This document shows, piece after piece, positions 19,876 to 28,724 of a stretch of DNA of 64,000 bases. Under the pieces are notes generated by a model that saw only the letters and a list, made by a program, of their open reading frames with translations, was not told the origin of the DNA and did not search any database. Both the position numbers and the translations under genes were made by a program. The first letter of the stretch is position 1; each line of letters begins with the position of its first letter. The stretch is from Noviherbaspirillum suwonense (GTDB lineage: Bacteria; Pseudomonadota; Gammaproteobacteria; Burkholderiales; Burkholderiaceae_D). The stretch lies in the NCBI RefSeq assembly GCF_900182955.1, contig NZ_FXUL01000027.1, positions 24,489 to 88,488 on the forward strand, given 5' to 3'.

Positions 19876-20106
19876 ATGGACACTGACACCGACGACATCA
19901 CGCTGAGCGACCTGGAGCGGGCCATCAATTACTGGCGCGGCCTGCGGCCGTCGCGTGGCGAGGAGCGCGCGCTGTCGCCGGAAGTCAACCAGCTCGCGGA
20001 AGTATATGCGTTGATGATTTACGAGCGTCTGCACAGCGTGCCAAGAACGCGGGTCGATGGCGGGGCGCTGGGCCTGATCGATGCGTGGCGCGGGCAGCGC
20101 GTCTAG
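19876..20106 (+). CDS. DUF3717 family protein
   Basis: A 76-residue acidic protein whose pattern (ITLSDLERAINYWR, EVNQLAEVYALMIYER, LGLIDAW) matches the DUF3717 family, seen mainly in Burkholderiales. The family has no known function. An AGGAAAAC stretch precedes the ATG. It is the last gene of the MFS-small-protein-DUF3717 run and is followed by an imperfect inverted repeat. Confidence 0.78.
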   Translation: MDTDTDDITLSDLERAINYWRGLRPSRGEERALSPEVNQLAEVYALMIYERLHSVPRTRVDGGALGLIDAWRGQRV

Positions 20107-20123
20107 AAGCCCGCACGACATTC

Positions 20124-20229
20124 GCAGGATGTAACAGGCGAAGCGCATTACACCAGGGCACTGTCGTGCCAGCGGCTACTTTCCGCGATCGGGGAAAGGT
20201 GTAATGCGCCCGCGCTTGTTACACCCTGC
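20124..20229. repeat. 31-bp imperfect inverted repeat between convergent genes
   Basis: The left arm 20124-20154 and right arm 20198-20229 are nearly complementary. The inner GCGCATTACACC is perfectly paired, and the outer GCAGGxTGTAACA is almost so. It sits between the convergent DUF3717 and radical SAM genes, so it may serve as a bidirectional transcript end, or be a REP-like element. No T-run is present. Confidence 0.6.
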
Positions 20230-20231
20230 GA

Positions 20232-21725
20232 TCAGCCTGCCAGGCTATCCATATGTCGCGCCTGCCGTTGCGGCACGGCCTTCTTCCCTTCGCCCGCCGG
20301 CGCGGCCTGAACCTTGCCCGCGTAATCCCCGCCCATCGCCGTCCGCACTTCCGGCTCCGGCCATCCCTGCAGCACCAGCCATTTCGTGACCAGTCCGGCG
20401 AGCCGGTCCAGCGCGATCCGGTGGGTCGCGTCGGTGTTCTCGTACAGCCAGTCGGAGAGCGCCATGAAGTTGGCGAAAGGCGACGCGCCGAGCACCATTT
20501 CCAGCGTGTGGGCGAAGCGGCCCGAGTTGGCGACCAGGTCCCAGTAGCGGGCGAAGCGCACCAGCCGCTGCATGGTGGCGAAGTCGATGCGGTCGTTGGC
20601 CAGGATGGTGTATGGCGGATGCGGGTCGTACACCATGCCGAAGTCCTGCGTGTGCCGGATGATGGGCGTGCCGCGCAGCCGCTTCAGGATGCCGAACTGG
20701 ATTTCATGCGGCTTCAGCGCCAGCAGCCGGTCGAAGCCGCGCGCGAAGCTTTCCAGGTCCTCGCCCGGCAGGCCGGCAATCAGGTCCACGTGCAGGTGCG
20801 CCTGTGAATGCGCGCACAGCCAGCGGATGTTGTCGGCCGCCTTGTCATTGTTCTGGCGCCGGCTGACCAGCGCCTGCACCTCGGGATTGAACGACTGTAT
20901 GCCGATCTCGAACTGCAGCGTGCCCGGCGGGAAGCGCATGATGCCTTCCTTCAGCGCATCCGGCAGGTGGTCGGGAACCACTTCGAAATGCGCATAGACC
21001 GGGTCTTCCGGATGCGCGTCGAGCTTGTCCAGGAAAAACTGCATGATGGCCAGGCTGGTCTTCACGTTCAGGTTGAACGTGCGGTCGACGAACTTGAACA
21101 GCCGGGCGCCGCGCGCATGCAGCTTTTCCAGTTCGGCAAGAAATTGCTGCAGGTCGAATGCCCACGCGGTCTTGTCCAGCGACGACAGGCAGAACTCGCA
21201 TTTGAACGGACAGCCGCGCGAGGCTTCCACGTACAGCGTGCGGTGGGCAATGTCCTCGTCGGTATAGAGCGCATAGGGCAGCGCGATGTCGGACAGCGGC
21301 GGCTGTTCGCCGGCATGCACCTTCATCAGCGGCTTGGGACCGCGCAGCACTTCCCGGCACAGGCGCGGGAAGGTGATGTCGCCCCAGCCCGTCACCAGGT
21401 AGTCGGCCTGCCTGACGATGTCCTGCTCGCCATGCTCGTACGACACTTCCGGCCCGCCCAGGATGATGACGACCTCGGGCGCGACGCGCTTGAGCAGCGC
21501 CACCAGCTTCGTGGTTTCCTCGACATTCCAGATATAGACGCCGAAGCCGATGATGCGCGGCTTGTGCGCCAGCAGCTTTTCGACCAGGTCGGTGGTGCGG
21601 GCGCCGATGACGAATTCCTGCAGGCTGGTGACCGGCTGCAGGTCGCCCATGTTGGCGAGCAGGTAACGCAGGCCCAGCGAGGCATGGGCATAGCGGGCGT
21701 TGAGGGTGGAAAGCAGGATGGTCAT
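20232..21725 (-). CDS. B12-binding-domain radical SAM protein
   Basis: A 497-residue enzyme of the cobalamin-binding radical SAM group. Residues 1-140 form the Rossmann-like B12 domain (IIGFGVYIWNVEE, VVIILGGPEVSYEHGE). The 4Fe-4S cluster motif is CPFKCEFC, with C172, C176 and C179. The barrel continues with FEIGIQSFNPEVQALVSRRQ and HVDLIAGLPGEDLESF, and a DUF4080-like C-terminal region follows. Such enzymes often perform methyl transfers, but the substrate of this subgroup is not established. It is a single-gene unit, convergent with the DUF3717 gene. Confidence 0.9.
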   Translation of the reverse strand: MTILLSTLNARYAHASLGLRYLLANMGDLQPVTSLQEFVIGARTTDLVEKLLAHKPRIIGFGVYIWNVEETTKLVALLKRVAPEVVIILGGPEVSYEHGEQDIVRQADYLVTGWGDITFPRLCREVLRGPKPLMKVHAGEQPPLSDIALPYALYTDEDIAHRTLYVEASRGCPFKCEFCLSSLDKTAWAFDLQQFLAELEKLHARGARLFKFVDRTFNLNVKTSLAIMQFFLDKLDAHPEDPVYAHFEVVPDHLPDALKEGIMRFPPGTLQFEIGIQSFNPEVQALVSRRQNNDKAADNIRWLCAHSQAHLHVDLIAGLPGEDLESFARGFDRLLALKPHEIQFGILKRLRGTPIIRHTQDFGMVYDPHPPYTILANDRIDFATMQRLVRFARYWDLVANSGRFAHTLEMVLGASPFANFMALSDWLYENTDATHRIALDRLAGLVTKWLVLQGWPEPEVRTAMGGDYAGKVQAAPAGEGKKAVPQRQARHMDSLAG

Positions 21726-21827
21726 GAAGGCGGGCGCGCGGCGAAACCGCCATTCTACGCGCCTGCCTGCCGGGCTGCCGGAGGCCGCCTGCCCGCTTTC
21801 CGGGACTGCCGGGGGCGGCCTGCCCCC

Positions 21828-23498
21828 TTACGCACCCGCTTGCTTGCCCATTTCCTTTTCCTGCAGCGCGCGCCACATCACCTTGCCGGTGGCCGACTTC
21901 GGCAGCGCGTCGACGAACTCGACCATTTTCGGCACCTTGTAGGCGGCCATTTTCGCGTGCGCCCATTGCATGATGTCTTCCGGCGCGGCGTCCACGCCCG
22001 GTTTCCTGACGATGACCGCCTTCACGGTTTCGCCGCGGTAGGGGTCGCGCGCGGCGATGATGCAGCATTCCTGCACTGCCGGGTGCTGGTACATCATCGC
22101 TTCCACTTCCGCTGGCCAGACCTTGAAGCCGCTGGCGTTGATCATGCGCTTCAGGCGGTCGGTGAAGAAGAAGAAGCCTTCCTCGTCCATGTAGCCCAGG
22201 TCGCCCGAGCGGAAGAAGCGCTTGCCGTCGATCTCGGTGAAGGCCTCGGCCGTCTTGGCCGGATCGTTCCAGTAGCCCTCGAACACCTGCGGCCCGTTCA
22301 TGATGATCTCGCCGACCTCGCCCGGCGGCAGCGTCGCCATCGTGGCCGGGTCGACGATGCGGGAATCGACGCCGAACAGCGGTATGCCCAGGCATTGCTG
22401 CTTGAGCATCTGCGGCGGGTTGGTATGGGTGGCGGCGATGGTTTCCGACAGGCCGTAGCCTTCCATGTACTGCAGCCCGGTCAGGTCCAGCAGCTTTTGC
22501 GCGATCGCGGCCGGCATCGCCGCGCCGCCGCCGGACACCCGGCGCAGGCTGGACACGTCGTATTCGGACAGGCGCGGGTTGGACAGGAAGTCGATCATCA
22601 TGGTCGGGATGCTGGTCCAGGCCGTCACGCCGTAGCGGGTGATCAGCTGGCCGGCCACGTCCCGGTCCCAGCGCGGCAGCACCACGATGCTGCCGCCGTT
22701 GAAGATAGGCGCATTCATGCTGACCTGCATGCCGGTCACATGGAAGAACGGCAGCACCGCCAGCGTGACCTGGTCCGGCACCGACGCGATCGACCAGGCG
22801 ATGCTGGAGACGGCCGACGCCATCACCGAGCGATGCAGGTGGATGCAGCCCTTGGGCTTGCCGGTGGTGCCCGAGGTGTAGGGCATGACCGCGAGGTCGG
22901 ACGGGCCGGCCAGGTGCGGCCCGGGCTTCCTGGCCGCAGCCAGCGCGTCATGCCAGGAAATGATGCCCTCGCCTTCCAGCGCGGCGCGCGGCGCCCTGAC
23001 CCAGTCCGGCACGGCCAGCTCGGTCTGTGCCGGCAGATAATCCGAGTAGGCGGCGACGACCGCCTTCTTCAGCCCGGTGCTGCCGACCAGCGGCGCCAGC
23101 CGCGAGAAGATTTCCTGCGACGTGATCGCCACCGTCGCGCCGCTGTCCTCGACATAATGGCGCAGCTCGTCGGTCATCAGCATTGGGTTGACCGGCACCA
23201 CCATCGCGTCGGCGCGCAGGATGGCGTAGAAGCTGATGATGAACTGCGGGCTGTTCTGCATGTTCAGCAGCACGCGGTCGCCGCGCCGCACGCCGCAATC
23301 CTGCTGCAGATAACCGGCCATCGCCTCGACCTGCGCATTAAACTCGGCATAGCTCAGGATCGCATCGTAGAAAACGATCGCGGCCTTGTTCGGATAACGC
23401 CGCGCGGAAATCTCCAGGTTGGCATAAACACTGGTTTCGGGTGCGGTCAGCGTATGGGGGAGGCCAGCCGGCCAGTGTTTGTAATGGGTGGTGTTCAT
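21828..23498 (-). CDS. Acyl-CoA synthetase (AMP-forming)
   Basis: Activates a carboxylic acid, probably a medium- or long-chain fatty acid, to its CoA thioester via an acyl-AMP. It has 556 residues from MNTTHYKHWPAGLP. The AMP-binding P-loop is YTSGTTGKPKGCIHLH, followed by GYGLSETIAATHTNP, the hinge region GDLGYMDEEGFFFFTDRLKR, INASGFKVWPAEVE and the C-terminal catalytic lysine in LPKSATGKVMWR. The start at 23498 was chosen over 23537 because GAGAG lies just upstream and the extra residues look non-native. The nearby phasin gene is consistent with fatty acid and PHA metabolism, but the two genes are not in one operon. Confidence 0.92.
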   Translation of the reverse strand: MNTTHYKHWPAGLPHTLTAPETSVYANLEISARRYPNKAAIVFYDAILSYAEFNAQVEAMAGYLQQDCGVRRGDRVLLNMQNSPQFIISFYAILRADAMVVPVNPMLMTDELRHYVEDSGATVAITSQEIFSRLAPLVGSTGLKKAVVAAYSDYLPAQTELAVPDWVRAPRAALEGEGIISWHDALAAARKPGPHLAGPSDLAVMPYTSGTTGKPKGCIHLHRSVMASAVSSIAWSIASVPDQVTLAVLPFFHVTGMQVSMNAPIFNGGSIVVLPRWDRDVAGQLITRYGVTAWTSIPTMMIDFLSNPRLSEYDVSSLRRVSGGGAAMPAAIAQKLLDLTGLQYMEGYGLSETIAATHTNPPQMLKQQCLGIPLFGVDSRIVDPATMATLPPGEVGEIIMNGPQVFEGYWNDPAKTAEAFTEIDGKRFFRSGDLGYMDEEGFFFFTDRLKRMINASGFKVWPAEVEAMMYQHPAVQECCIIAARDPYRGETVKAVIVRKPGVDAAPEDIMQWAHAKMAAYKVPKMVEFVDALPKSATGKVMWRALQEKEMGKQAGA

Positions 23499-23623
23499 GT
23501 CTCTCGGTCTCTTGGTCGGGAACGGGCTGTCAGGCATTATAGGGCCGGCTTATTAAAACCGCACGTTCGTGCATAAAATTTCAATTTGGCAATTTTAATG
23601 ATCGATCTCCCTGTACATCCTGC

Positions 23624-24451
23624 ATGGTTTCCATGACGGCGCGCCCCCGGAAACGTCGGCCCGGCCGCCCCGCCATGCGTGCACTGCTTGCCTGCCTGGG
23701 CCTGTCCATGCTGCTGCACCCGGCGCCGTCGCTGGCCGCGCTGGACGCGGCCGCCTGTGGACGGCTGCAAAAATCCGGCGTCATCGGCGCCGGTGCGCCG
23801 GTTGGATGCGACCGGCTGAGCGTGGTCCGGTTTCCTTATGTCGACTTCAGCGGCGTCCACCATGACGATGGCGAGATCATGGTGCTGGCCGCGGTTGCGC
23901 CCGAAGTCGGCCAGTTGTTTCGCCGGCTGCACCAGCGCGGCTTCCCGCTGGCGCATGCCCGGCTTATCGACCATTACCATGGCGACGACGCCGCCTCCAT
24001 GCAGGACAACAATACGTCCGCATTCAACAACCGCCAGATCACCGGCGGCGGCCCGCCTTCACTGCATGCGTATGGGCTGGCCATCGACATCAATCCGCTG
24101 CAAAACCCCTTCGTGCAGCCGGACCGGCAGGGCGTCGTCCGTGTCAGCCCGCCGGCCGCGACGAACTACCTGAACCGGCTGGCCGCCAGGCCCGGCAAGC
24201 CGGCGCGGCCCGGCATGGCCGAATCGGTCAAGGCGCTGTTCGCCGAATATGGGTTTACTGTCTGGGGAGGCTACTGGGATGCGCCTATCGATTACCAGCA
24301 CTTCCAGTTCAGCCGCGGCTTCGCGGAAAAGCTGGCCGCGCTGCCCGCGCCGGCTGCGCGCCAGTTGTACCTGCAGCGCCTTGACCGGCTGAGACGATGC
24401 CTGCAACCGCGGCCGGAAGCCAGCGCAGGCACAACTTGTGCGTTGGATTGA
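23624..24451 (+). CDS. Secreted M15-family peptidase (D-Ala-D-Ala carboxypeptidase-like)
   Basis: A predicted periplasmic zinc peptidase acting on peptidoglycan peptides, 275 residues. A basic N-terminus and hydrophobic segment (RALLACLGLSMLLHPAPSLA) form the signal peptide. The metal-binding triad is visible in SLHAYGLAIDINPL (H and D) and IDYQHFQF (H), the VanY/M15_4 pattern. The start may be the ATG at 23624 or 23633, since no strong ribosome binding site decides. It diverges from the acyl-CoA synthetase gene and lies about 180 bases ahead of the phasin gene. Confidence 0.85.
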   Translation: MVSMTARPRKRRPGRPAMRALLACLGLSMLLHPAPSLAALDAAACGRLQKSGVIGAGAPVGCDRLSVVRFPYVDFSGVHHDDGEIMVLAAVAPEVGQLFRRLHQRGFPLAHARLIDHYHGDDAASMQDNNTSAFNNRQITGGGPPSLHAYGLAIDINPLQNPFVQPDRQGVVRVSPPAATNYLNRLAARPGKPARPGMAESVKALFAEYGFTVWGGYWDAPIDYQHFQFSRGFAEKLAALPAPAARQLYLQRLDRLRRCLQPRPEASAGTTCALD

Positions 24452-24480
24452 CTATACGTGAGAGCAGGAACGGAAAATGG

Positions 24481-24548
24481 TGCAGTGCACAAATTATCGC
24501 TTGACAGGACATTCCAGACATTTACAATGCGTATGTTGCGCTGCACAA
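24481..24548 (+). promoter_or_regulatory. Phasin promoter with two TGCNNTGCACAA elements
   Basis: TTGACA at 24501-24506 and TACAAT at 24523-24528 are spaced by 16 bases, a strong sigma-70 promoter. TGCAGTGCACAA (24481-24492) lies before it and TGCGCTGCACAA (24537-24548) after it, differing at two bases. Their placement fits binding sites for a PHA-responsive repressor of the PhaR/PhbF type, which is inference. Confidence 0.7.
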
Positions 24549-24630
24549 TAAATTTTTCGCGTCTGTTCCACGGCTTCTGCATTCCCAGCGCTTAACCCGC
24601 AGCTTCGTTTTTCATATAAAGGAGATTCAA

Positions 24631-25188
24631 ATGTTTCCGAACAATGACCAGCTTTCCAATGCCGCCAAGGCAAATTTCGATGCACAGATTGCCGCGATCA
24701 CCGAGCTGACCAACAAGGCGTTCTCAAGCATCGCCCAACTGGTGGAACTGAACGTGAATGCCGCCAAGGCGTCGCTGGAGCAATCGACCGCGACCGCGCA
24801 GCGCCTGATGGCCGCGAAGGACCCGCAAGAGTTTTTCGCATTGAGCACCCAGAATCCGCCCAGCGCCGAAACCGCGATCGCGTATAGCCGCAACCTGGCT
24901 TCCATCGCCACGGCAGCCCAGGCCGAGTTCAGCCGCACGGCCGAAGCCCAGATCGCCGAGACCACCCGCAAGGTGACCGCGCTGATCGACGACATCGTGA
25001 AGAACGCGCCTCCGGGCTCGGAAAACGCGGTCGCCATCCTGAAGACGGCGATTGCCAACGCCAATGCGGCCTACGAGCAATTGAAGAACACGACCCGCCA
25101 GGCAAGCGACACGATGGGCGCGAACGTGACCAACGTGGTCAACCAGTTTTCCCAGGCTGCAGAGAAAGCCACCGGCCGCACCAAGTAA
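24631..25188 (+). CDS. phaP: Phasin family protein
   Basis: A granule-coating protein that covers polyhydroxyalkanoate inclusions and limits their size. The 185-residue, alanine-rich helical sequence has no signal peptide and fits the betaproteobacterial phasin family (TIGR01841 type): NFDAQIAAITELTNKAF, VELNVNAAKASLEQSTATAQRLMAAKDPQEFF and the helical C-terminus. AAAGGAG precedes the ATG. The promoter at 24501 and a strong terminator at 25226 indicate a single-gene, highly expressed transcript. PHA synthase genes are not in the window. Confidence 0.93.
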   Translation: MFPNNDQLSNAAKANFDAQIAAITELTNKAFSSIAQLVELNVNAAKASLEQSTATAQRLMAAKDPQEFFALSTQNPPSAETAIAYSRNLASIATAAQAEFSRTAEAQIAETTRKVTALIDDIVKNAPPGSENAVAILKTAIANANAAYEQLKNTTRQASDTMGANVTNVVNQFSQAAEKATGRTK

Positions 25189-25225
25189 GCCTGCCGGGCC
25201 CGCGAGGCCCGTCGCCTCACCCCTG

Positions 25226-25253
25226 AAAGGACCGCGCCGCGGTCCTTTTTTTT
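25226..25253 (+). terminator. Rho-independent terminator after phasin
   Basis: A 10-bp perfect stem (AAAGGACCGC, loop GCC, GCGGTCCTTT) leads into a run of eight T residues. It lies 38 bases past the phasin stop. Confidence 0.92.
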
Positions 25254-25311
25254 GGCGGACGCGGCCACCCGCGTGTAAGCTTTGTGCAATGGAAACAACG
25301 GAGTCCTTGGC

Positions 25312-26277
25312 ATGCTGATCAATTGCGTGGCCTATCAGAATGGCCAGAAACTCGGGGATATCCCTATCTCGGAAATCAGCGAGGTCATCTCGCGCTCGGA
25401 CTGCTTCGTCTGGGTTGGCCTGGCCGATGCGACGCCCGAGGAACTGGAGCAGATGCGCGTCGAATTCGACCTGCATGAACTCGCGGTCGAGGATGCGCTG
25501 GTCGGCCACCAGCGGCCCAAGATCGAGGAATACGGCGACTCGCTGTTTGCGGTGATGCGGCCGGTCGAGCTGGTCGACGGCGAGATGCAGCTTGGCGAAC
25601 TGGCGGTTTTCGTCGGCCCCAACTATGTGCTGTCGGTGCGCCGCGAGAGCAGCCACGGCTTCCAGGACGTGCGCGCCCGCTGCGAACGCGAGCCGGAACT
25701 GCTGCGCAACGGGTCCGGCTTCGTGCTGTACGCGCTGATGGACGCGGTGGTCGACCGTTACCTGCCGGTCATCGAAGCGATGGAAAACGAACTCGAGATC
25801 ATCGAGGAAAAGATTTTCGAGAAGGATGCGCAGCGGGCCAACATCGAGCGGCTGTATGAACTCAAGCGCAAGGTGCTGCGCTTCAAGCACGCGGTCAGCC
25901 CGCTGATCGAAACGGCGGGCAAGCTGCACGGCGGTCGCGTCCCGCGCGCGGTGTCGAACTGCGATGAATATTTCCGCGACGTCTACGATCACCTGTACCG
26001 CATCAATATTTCCATCGACGCGATCCGCGACACCATCAGCACCGCCATCCAGGTCAACCTGTCGATGGTCGCCATCGATGAAAGCGAGGTCAACAAGCGG
26101 CTGGCCGCCTGGGCCGCCATCTTTGCGGTGGCCACCGCGTTTGCCGGCATCTGGGGCATGAACTTCGAGCACATGCCCGAGCTGCACTGGAAGTACGGCT
26201 ACCCGGTGGCGCTGGCGACGATGGTGGGCACCTGCCTGTACCTGTACCGGCGCTTCCGCAAGTCGGGCTGGCTGTAG
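25312..26277 (+). CDS. corA: CorA family magnesium/divalent cation channel
   Basis: A homopentameric inner-membrane channel for Mg2+ (also Co2+ and Ni2+), 321 residues. The large N-terminal cytoplasmic domain is followed by two C-terminal membrane helices. The selectivity motif GMN is at 282-284 (IWGMNFEHMPEL), close to the usual position before the second helix. The start at 25312 (MLINCVAY) follows CGGAG; a frame from 25282 is less likely. It follows the phasin terminator and so has its own promoter. Confidence 0.93.
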   Translation: MLINCVAYQNGQKLGDIPISEISEVISRSDCFVWVGLADATPEELEQMRVEFDLHELAVEDALVGHQRPKIEEYGDSLFAVMRPVELVDGEMQLGELAVFVGPNYVLSVRRESSHGFQDVRARCEREPELLRNGSGFVLYALMDAVVDRYLPVIEAMENELEIIEEKIFEKDAQRANIERLYELKRKVLRFKHAVSPLIETAGKLHGGRVPRAVSNCDEYFRDVYDHLYRINISIDAIRDTISTAIQVNLSMVAIDESEVNKRLAAWAAIFAVATAFAGIWGMNFEHMPELHWKYGYPVALATMVGTCLYLYRRFRKSGWL

Positions 26278-26341
26278 CCGGCGACGGCAACTGACGGCGC
26301 GGCAGGCGCAGCGGCCAATGCGCCGCGCAGTCCGCCGGAAT

Positions 26342-27952
26342 CTAGCGTGACTTCCCGACCATGCTCAGGGCGACCGCCTCGGCCACCCGTATGCCATCGA
26401 TCCCCGCCGACATGATGCCGCCCGCGTAGCCGGCGCCCTCGCCGGCCGGATACAGGCCGCGGGTGTTGATGCTCTGCAGGCTGTCGTCGTCGCGGCGGAT
26501 GCGGATCGGCGACGAGGTGCGGGTTTCCACGCCGGTCAGCACCGCATCGTTCATCGCGAAGCCGCGGATCTGGCGGTCGAACACCGGAAGAGCCTCCCGC
26601 AGCGCCGTGATCGCGTAATCGGGCAAGGCGCTCGCGAGGTCGCCGAGCTTCACGCCCGGCTTGTAGGACGGCTGCACCGTGCCGAGCTGGCTCGACGGCC
26701 GCCGCGCCAGGAAGTCGCCGACCAGCTGGCCGGGCGCGCTGTAGTCGCCGCCGCCGAGCTCGAAGGCGCGCGACTCCCACTGCCGCTGGAATTCGATGCC
26801 GGCCAGCGGATGGCCGGGATAGTCGTCCGGGGTGATGCCGACCACGATGCCGGCGTTCGCATTGCGCTCGTTGCGCGAATACTGGCTCATGCCGTTGGTG
26901 ACGACGCGGCCCGGCTCCGAGGTTGCAGCGACGACGGTTCCGCCCGGGCACATGCAGAAACTGTAGACCGAGCGGCCGTTGCCGCAGTGATGGACCAGCT
27001 TGTAATCGGCGGCGCCCAGTATCGGGTTGCCGGCGCTGGGACCGAAGCGGCAGCGGTCGATCAGGCCCTGCGGATGCTCGATCCGGAAGCCGATGGAAAA
27101 AGGCTTGGCCTCGACATGGACGCCGCGGTCGTACAGCATCTGGAAGGTGTCGCGCGCGCTATGCCCGACCGCCAGCACGACATGGTCGGCCTCGAGCCGC
27201 TCGCCGGTGGAAAGATGCAGCGCCTGCATCCGGCCATTGTCGATTTCCATGTCGGTGACCCGGGTCTCGAAGCGGATCTCGCCGCCCAGCGCCTCGATGG
27301 TCGAGCGCATCAGCTCCACCATCTTCACCAGCCGGAAAGTGCCGATGTGCGGCTTGCTGACGTACAGGATCTCGGGAGGCGCATCGGCCTTGACGAACTC
27401 GGTCAACACTTTCCGCCCGTAATGCTTCGGGTCCTTCACCTGCGTCCACAGCTTGCCGTCGGAGAATGTGCCGGCGCCGCCTTCGCCGAACTGCACATTC
27501 GACTCCGGGTGCAGCACGCGCTTGCGCCATAGCCCGAACGTGTCCTTGGTCCGCTCCCGCACCGACTTGCCGCGCTCGAGGATGATGGGCCGGAAGCCCA
27601 TCTGCGCCAGGATCAGGCCGGCGAACAGGCCGCACGGACCCATGCCGATGACAACCGGGCGGTTCGTAAAACCGGCAGGCGCTTGCGTGACATAGTGGTA
27701 ATTGGTGTCGGGCGTCGGCAGCAGCGTGCGGTCGCCGGCATGCTGGCGCAGTACCGTCGCCTCATCGCTGAGTTCGACGTCCACCGTATAGATCAGCGTG
27801 ACGGCGCTCTTGCGGCGGGCGTCATAGCTGCGCCTGAAAACGGTATAGCCGAGCAGCGCATCCTCGTCGATGCCCAGGCGGGCCAGGACGGCTTGCTTCA
27901 GTGCAGGTTCGGGATGGTCGAGCGGGAGTTGTACATCGATGAGTCGCAGCAT
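26342..27952 (-). CDS. Large NAD(P)/FAD-dependent oxidoreductase (COG2509 type)
   Basis: A 536-residue flavoprotein of the uncharacterised FAD-dependent dehydrogenase family. Residues 1-85 form a small N-terminal domain (MLRLIDVQLPLDHPE...), then the FAD-binding Rossmann motif VVIGMGPCGLFAGLILAQMG appears near 100. Further family signatures are ESNVQFGEGGAGTFSDGKL, VLAVGHSARDTF, CMCPGGTVVAATSE and the C-terminal GLYPAGEGAGYAGGI. Activity is unknown. The start at 27952 (MLRLIDV) matches the family N-terminus better than 27985. Confidence 0.88.
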   Translation of the reverse strand: MLRLIDVQLPLDHPEPALKQAVLARLGIDEDALLGYTVFRRSYDARRKSAVTLIYTVDVELSDEATVLRQHAGDRTLLPTPDTNYHYVTQAPAGFTNRPVVIGMGPCGLFAGLILAQMGFRPIILERGKSVRERTKDTFGLWRKRVLHPESNVQFGEGGAGTFSDGKLWTQVKDPKHYGRKVLTEFVKADAPPEILYVSKPHIGTFRLVKMVELMRSTIEALGGEIRFETRVTDMEIDNGRMQALHLSTGERLEADHVVLAVGHSARDTFQMLYDRGVHVEAKPFSIGFRIEHPQGLIDRCRFGPSAGNPILGAADYKLVHHCGNGRSVYSFCMCPGGTVVAATSEPGRVVTNGMSQYSRNERNANAGIVVGITPDDYPGHPLAGIEFQRQWESRAFELGGGDYSAPGQLVGDFLARRPSSQLGTVQPSYKPGVKLGDLASALPDYAITALREALPVFDRQIRGFAMNDAVLTGVETRTSSPIRIRRDDDSLQSINTRGLYPAGEGAGYAGGIMSAGIDGIRVAEAVALSMVGKSR

Positions 27953-28068
27953 GCGCAGAATCCGGTGGAAGTGCACCGGCTGCAATACAGGCAGCCGGTC
28001 GGCAGGCTGCTATTTTACCGCAGCAGCCACGACCCCTGATGCGGGCTGCGGCTGCCGCTTCACCTTGC

Positions 28069-28524
28069 TCAGGGCTTGGCGGCGCGAACCTGGTTGCGCA
28101 TGGCCTTGACCTGGTCATGGTTCTTCAGCACGCCCTGGTACTGGCGCTCGACGACGGTCTTGATGTTTGCCGGCAGCGGCTTTTCCAGCGCATTGGCGTA
28201 GCTGCGCTTGGCGACGTCTTCGCCGCGCTCGCATTCGTTCAGGATAGCCTCGTCATCCTTGCCGGTGACGACGCTCTTGATATCGACCCAGCGGCGATGC
28301 AGCGCGCTGCTGATGCTGCTGCTGGTTTCCGGGGTGCCGCCCAGCGTACGCACTTCCTGTTGCAGTTCCGCAGCCGCCTCAGCGCAGGATTGCGCGCGGG
28401 AAGTGAAGTAGGACTTCATCTGCGTGTCCTTGATATCTTCGGCGCAGGTGCGAAAGCCTTCCTCGCCATCCTTGCAGGTTTCGATCAGGTCGTTCAGGGT
28501 CGAGATTACGTCTTTGTTGTCCAT
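28069..28524 (-). CDS. PA2169-type four-helix-bundle protein (DUF2383)
   Basis: A 151-residue cytoplasmic protein with the ferritin-like PA2169/DUF2383 pattern: NDLIETCKDGEEGFRTCAEDI, AQSCAEAAAELQQEVRTLGG and LNECERGEDVAKRSYANAL. In other bacteria such genes are stress-induced, but the biochemical role is not settled. The start at 28524 (MDNKDVIS) follows AAAGGAAATGAC. It lies between the FAD oxidoreductase and the end of the spoVR operon, from which a terminator separates it. Confidence 0.85.
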   Translation of the reverse strand: MDNKDVISTLNDLIETCKDGEEGFRTCAEDIKDTQMKSYFTSRAQSCAEAAAELQQEVRTLGGTPETSSSISSALHRRWVDIKSVVTGKDDEAILNECERGEDVAKRSYANALEKPLPANIKTVVERQYQGVLKNHDQVKAMRNQVRAAKP

Positions 28525-28646
28525 GTCATTTCCTTTGCTAAGTTGAAAACCAGCCGGCACAGGCAAAATTACGCCACGCCGACATGGGCAGGTTGTTAGC
28601 TAATTGCAAACAACGTGCCAGTCGCAAAAGGGCCTGTCCAGGGGAC

Positions 28647-28672
28647 GAAAAAACGGGCGCAGTTTGCGCCCG
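28647..28672 (-). terminator. Rho-independent terminator of the prkA-yeaH-spoVR operon
   Basis: Read on the minus strand, the stem CGGGCGCA/TGCGCCCG with a 3-base loop is followed by a run of six T residues. It lies about 55 bases past the spoVR stop. Confidence 0.88.
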
Positions 28673-28724
28673 GAAGAATATGCCGGCAAATTGGCAGGAT
28701 TTACACGCTGTTGCCAGCAGCCAA

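Noticed and set aside
20808..23576. 922-codon plus-strand frame opposite the radical SAM and acyl-CoA synthetase genes
   Set aside because: Composition is typical of an antisense frame in high-GC DNA, and both opposite genes have complete family motifs.
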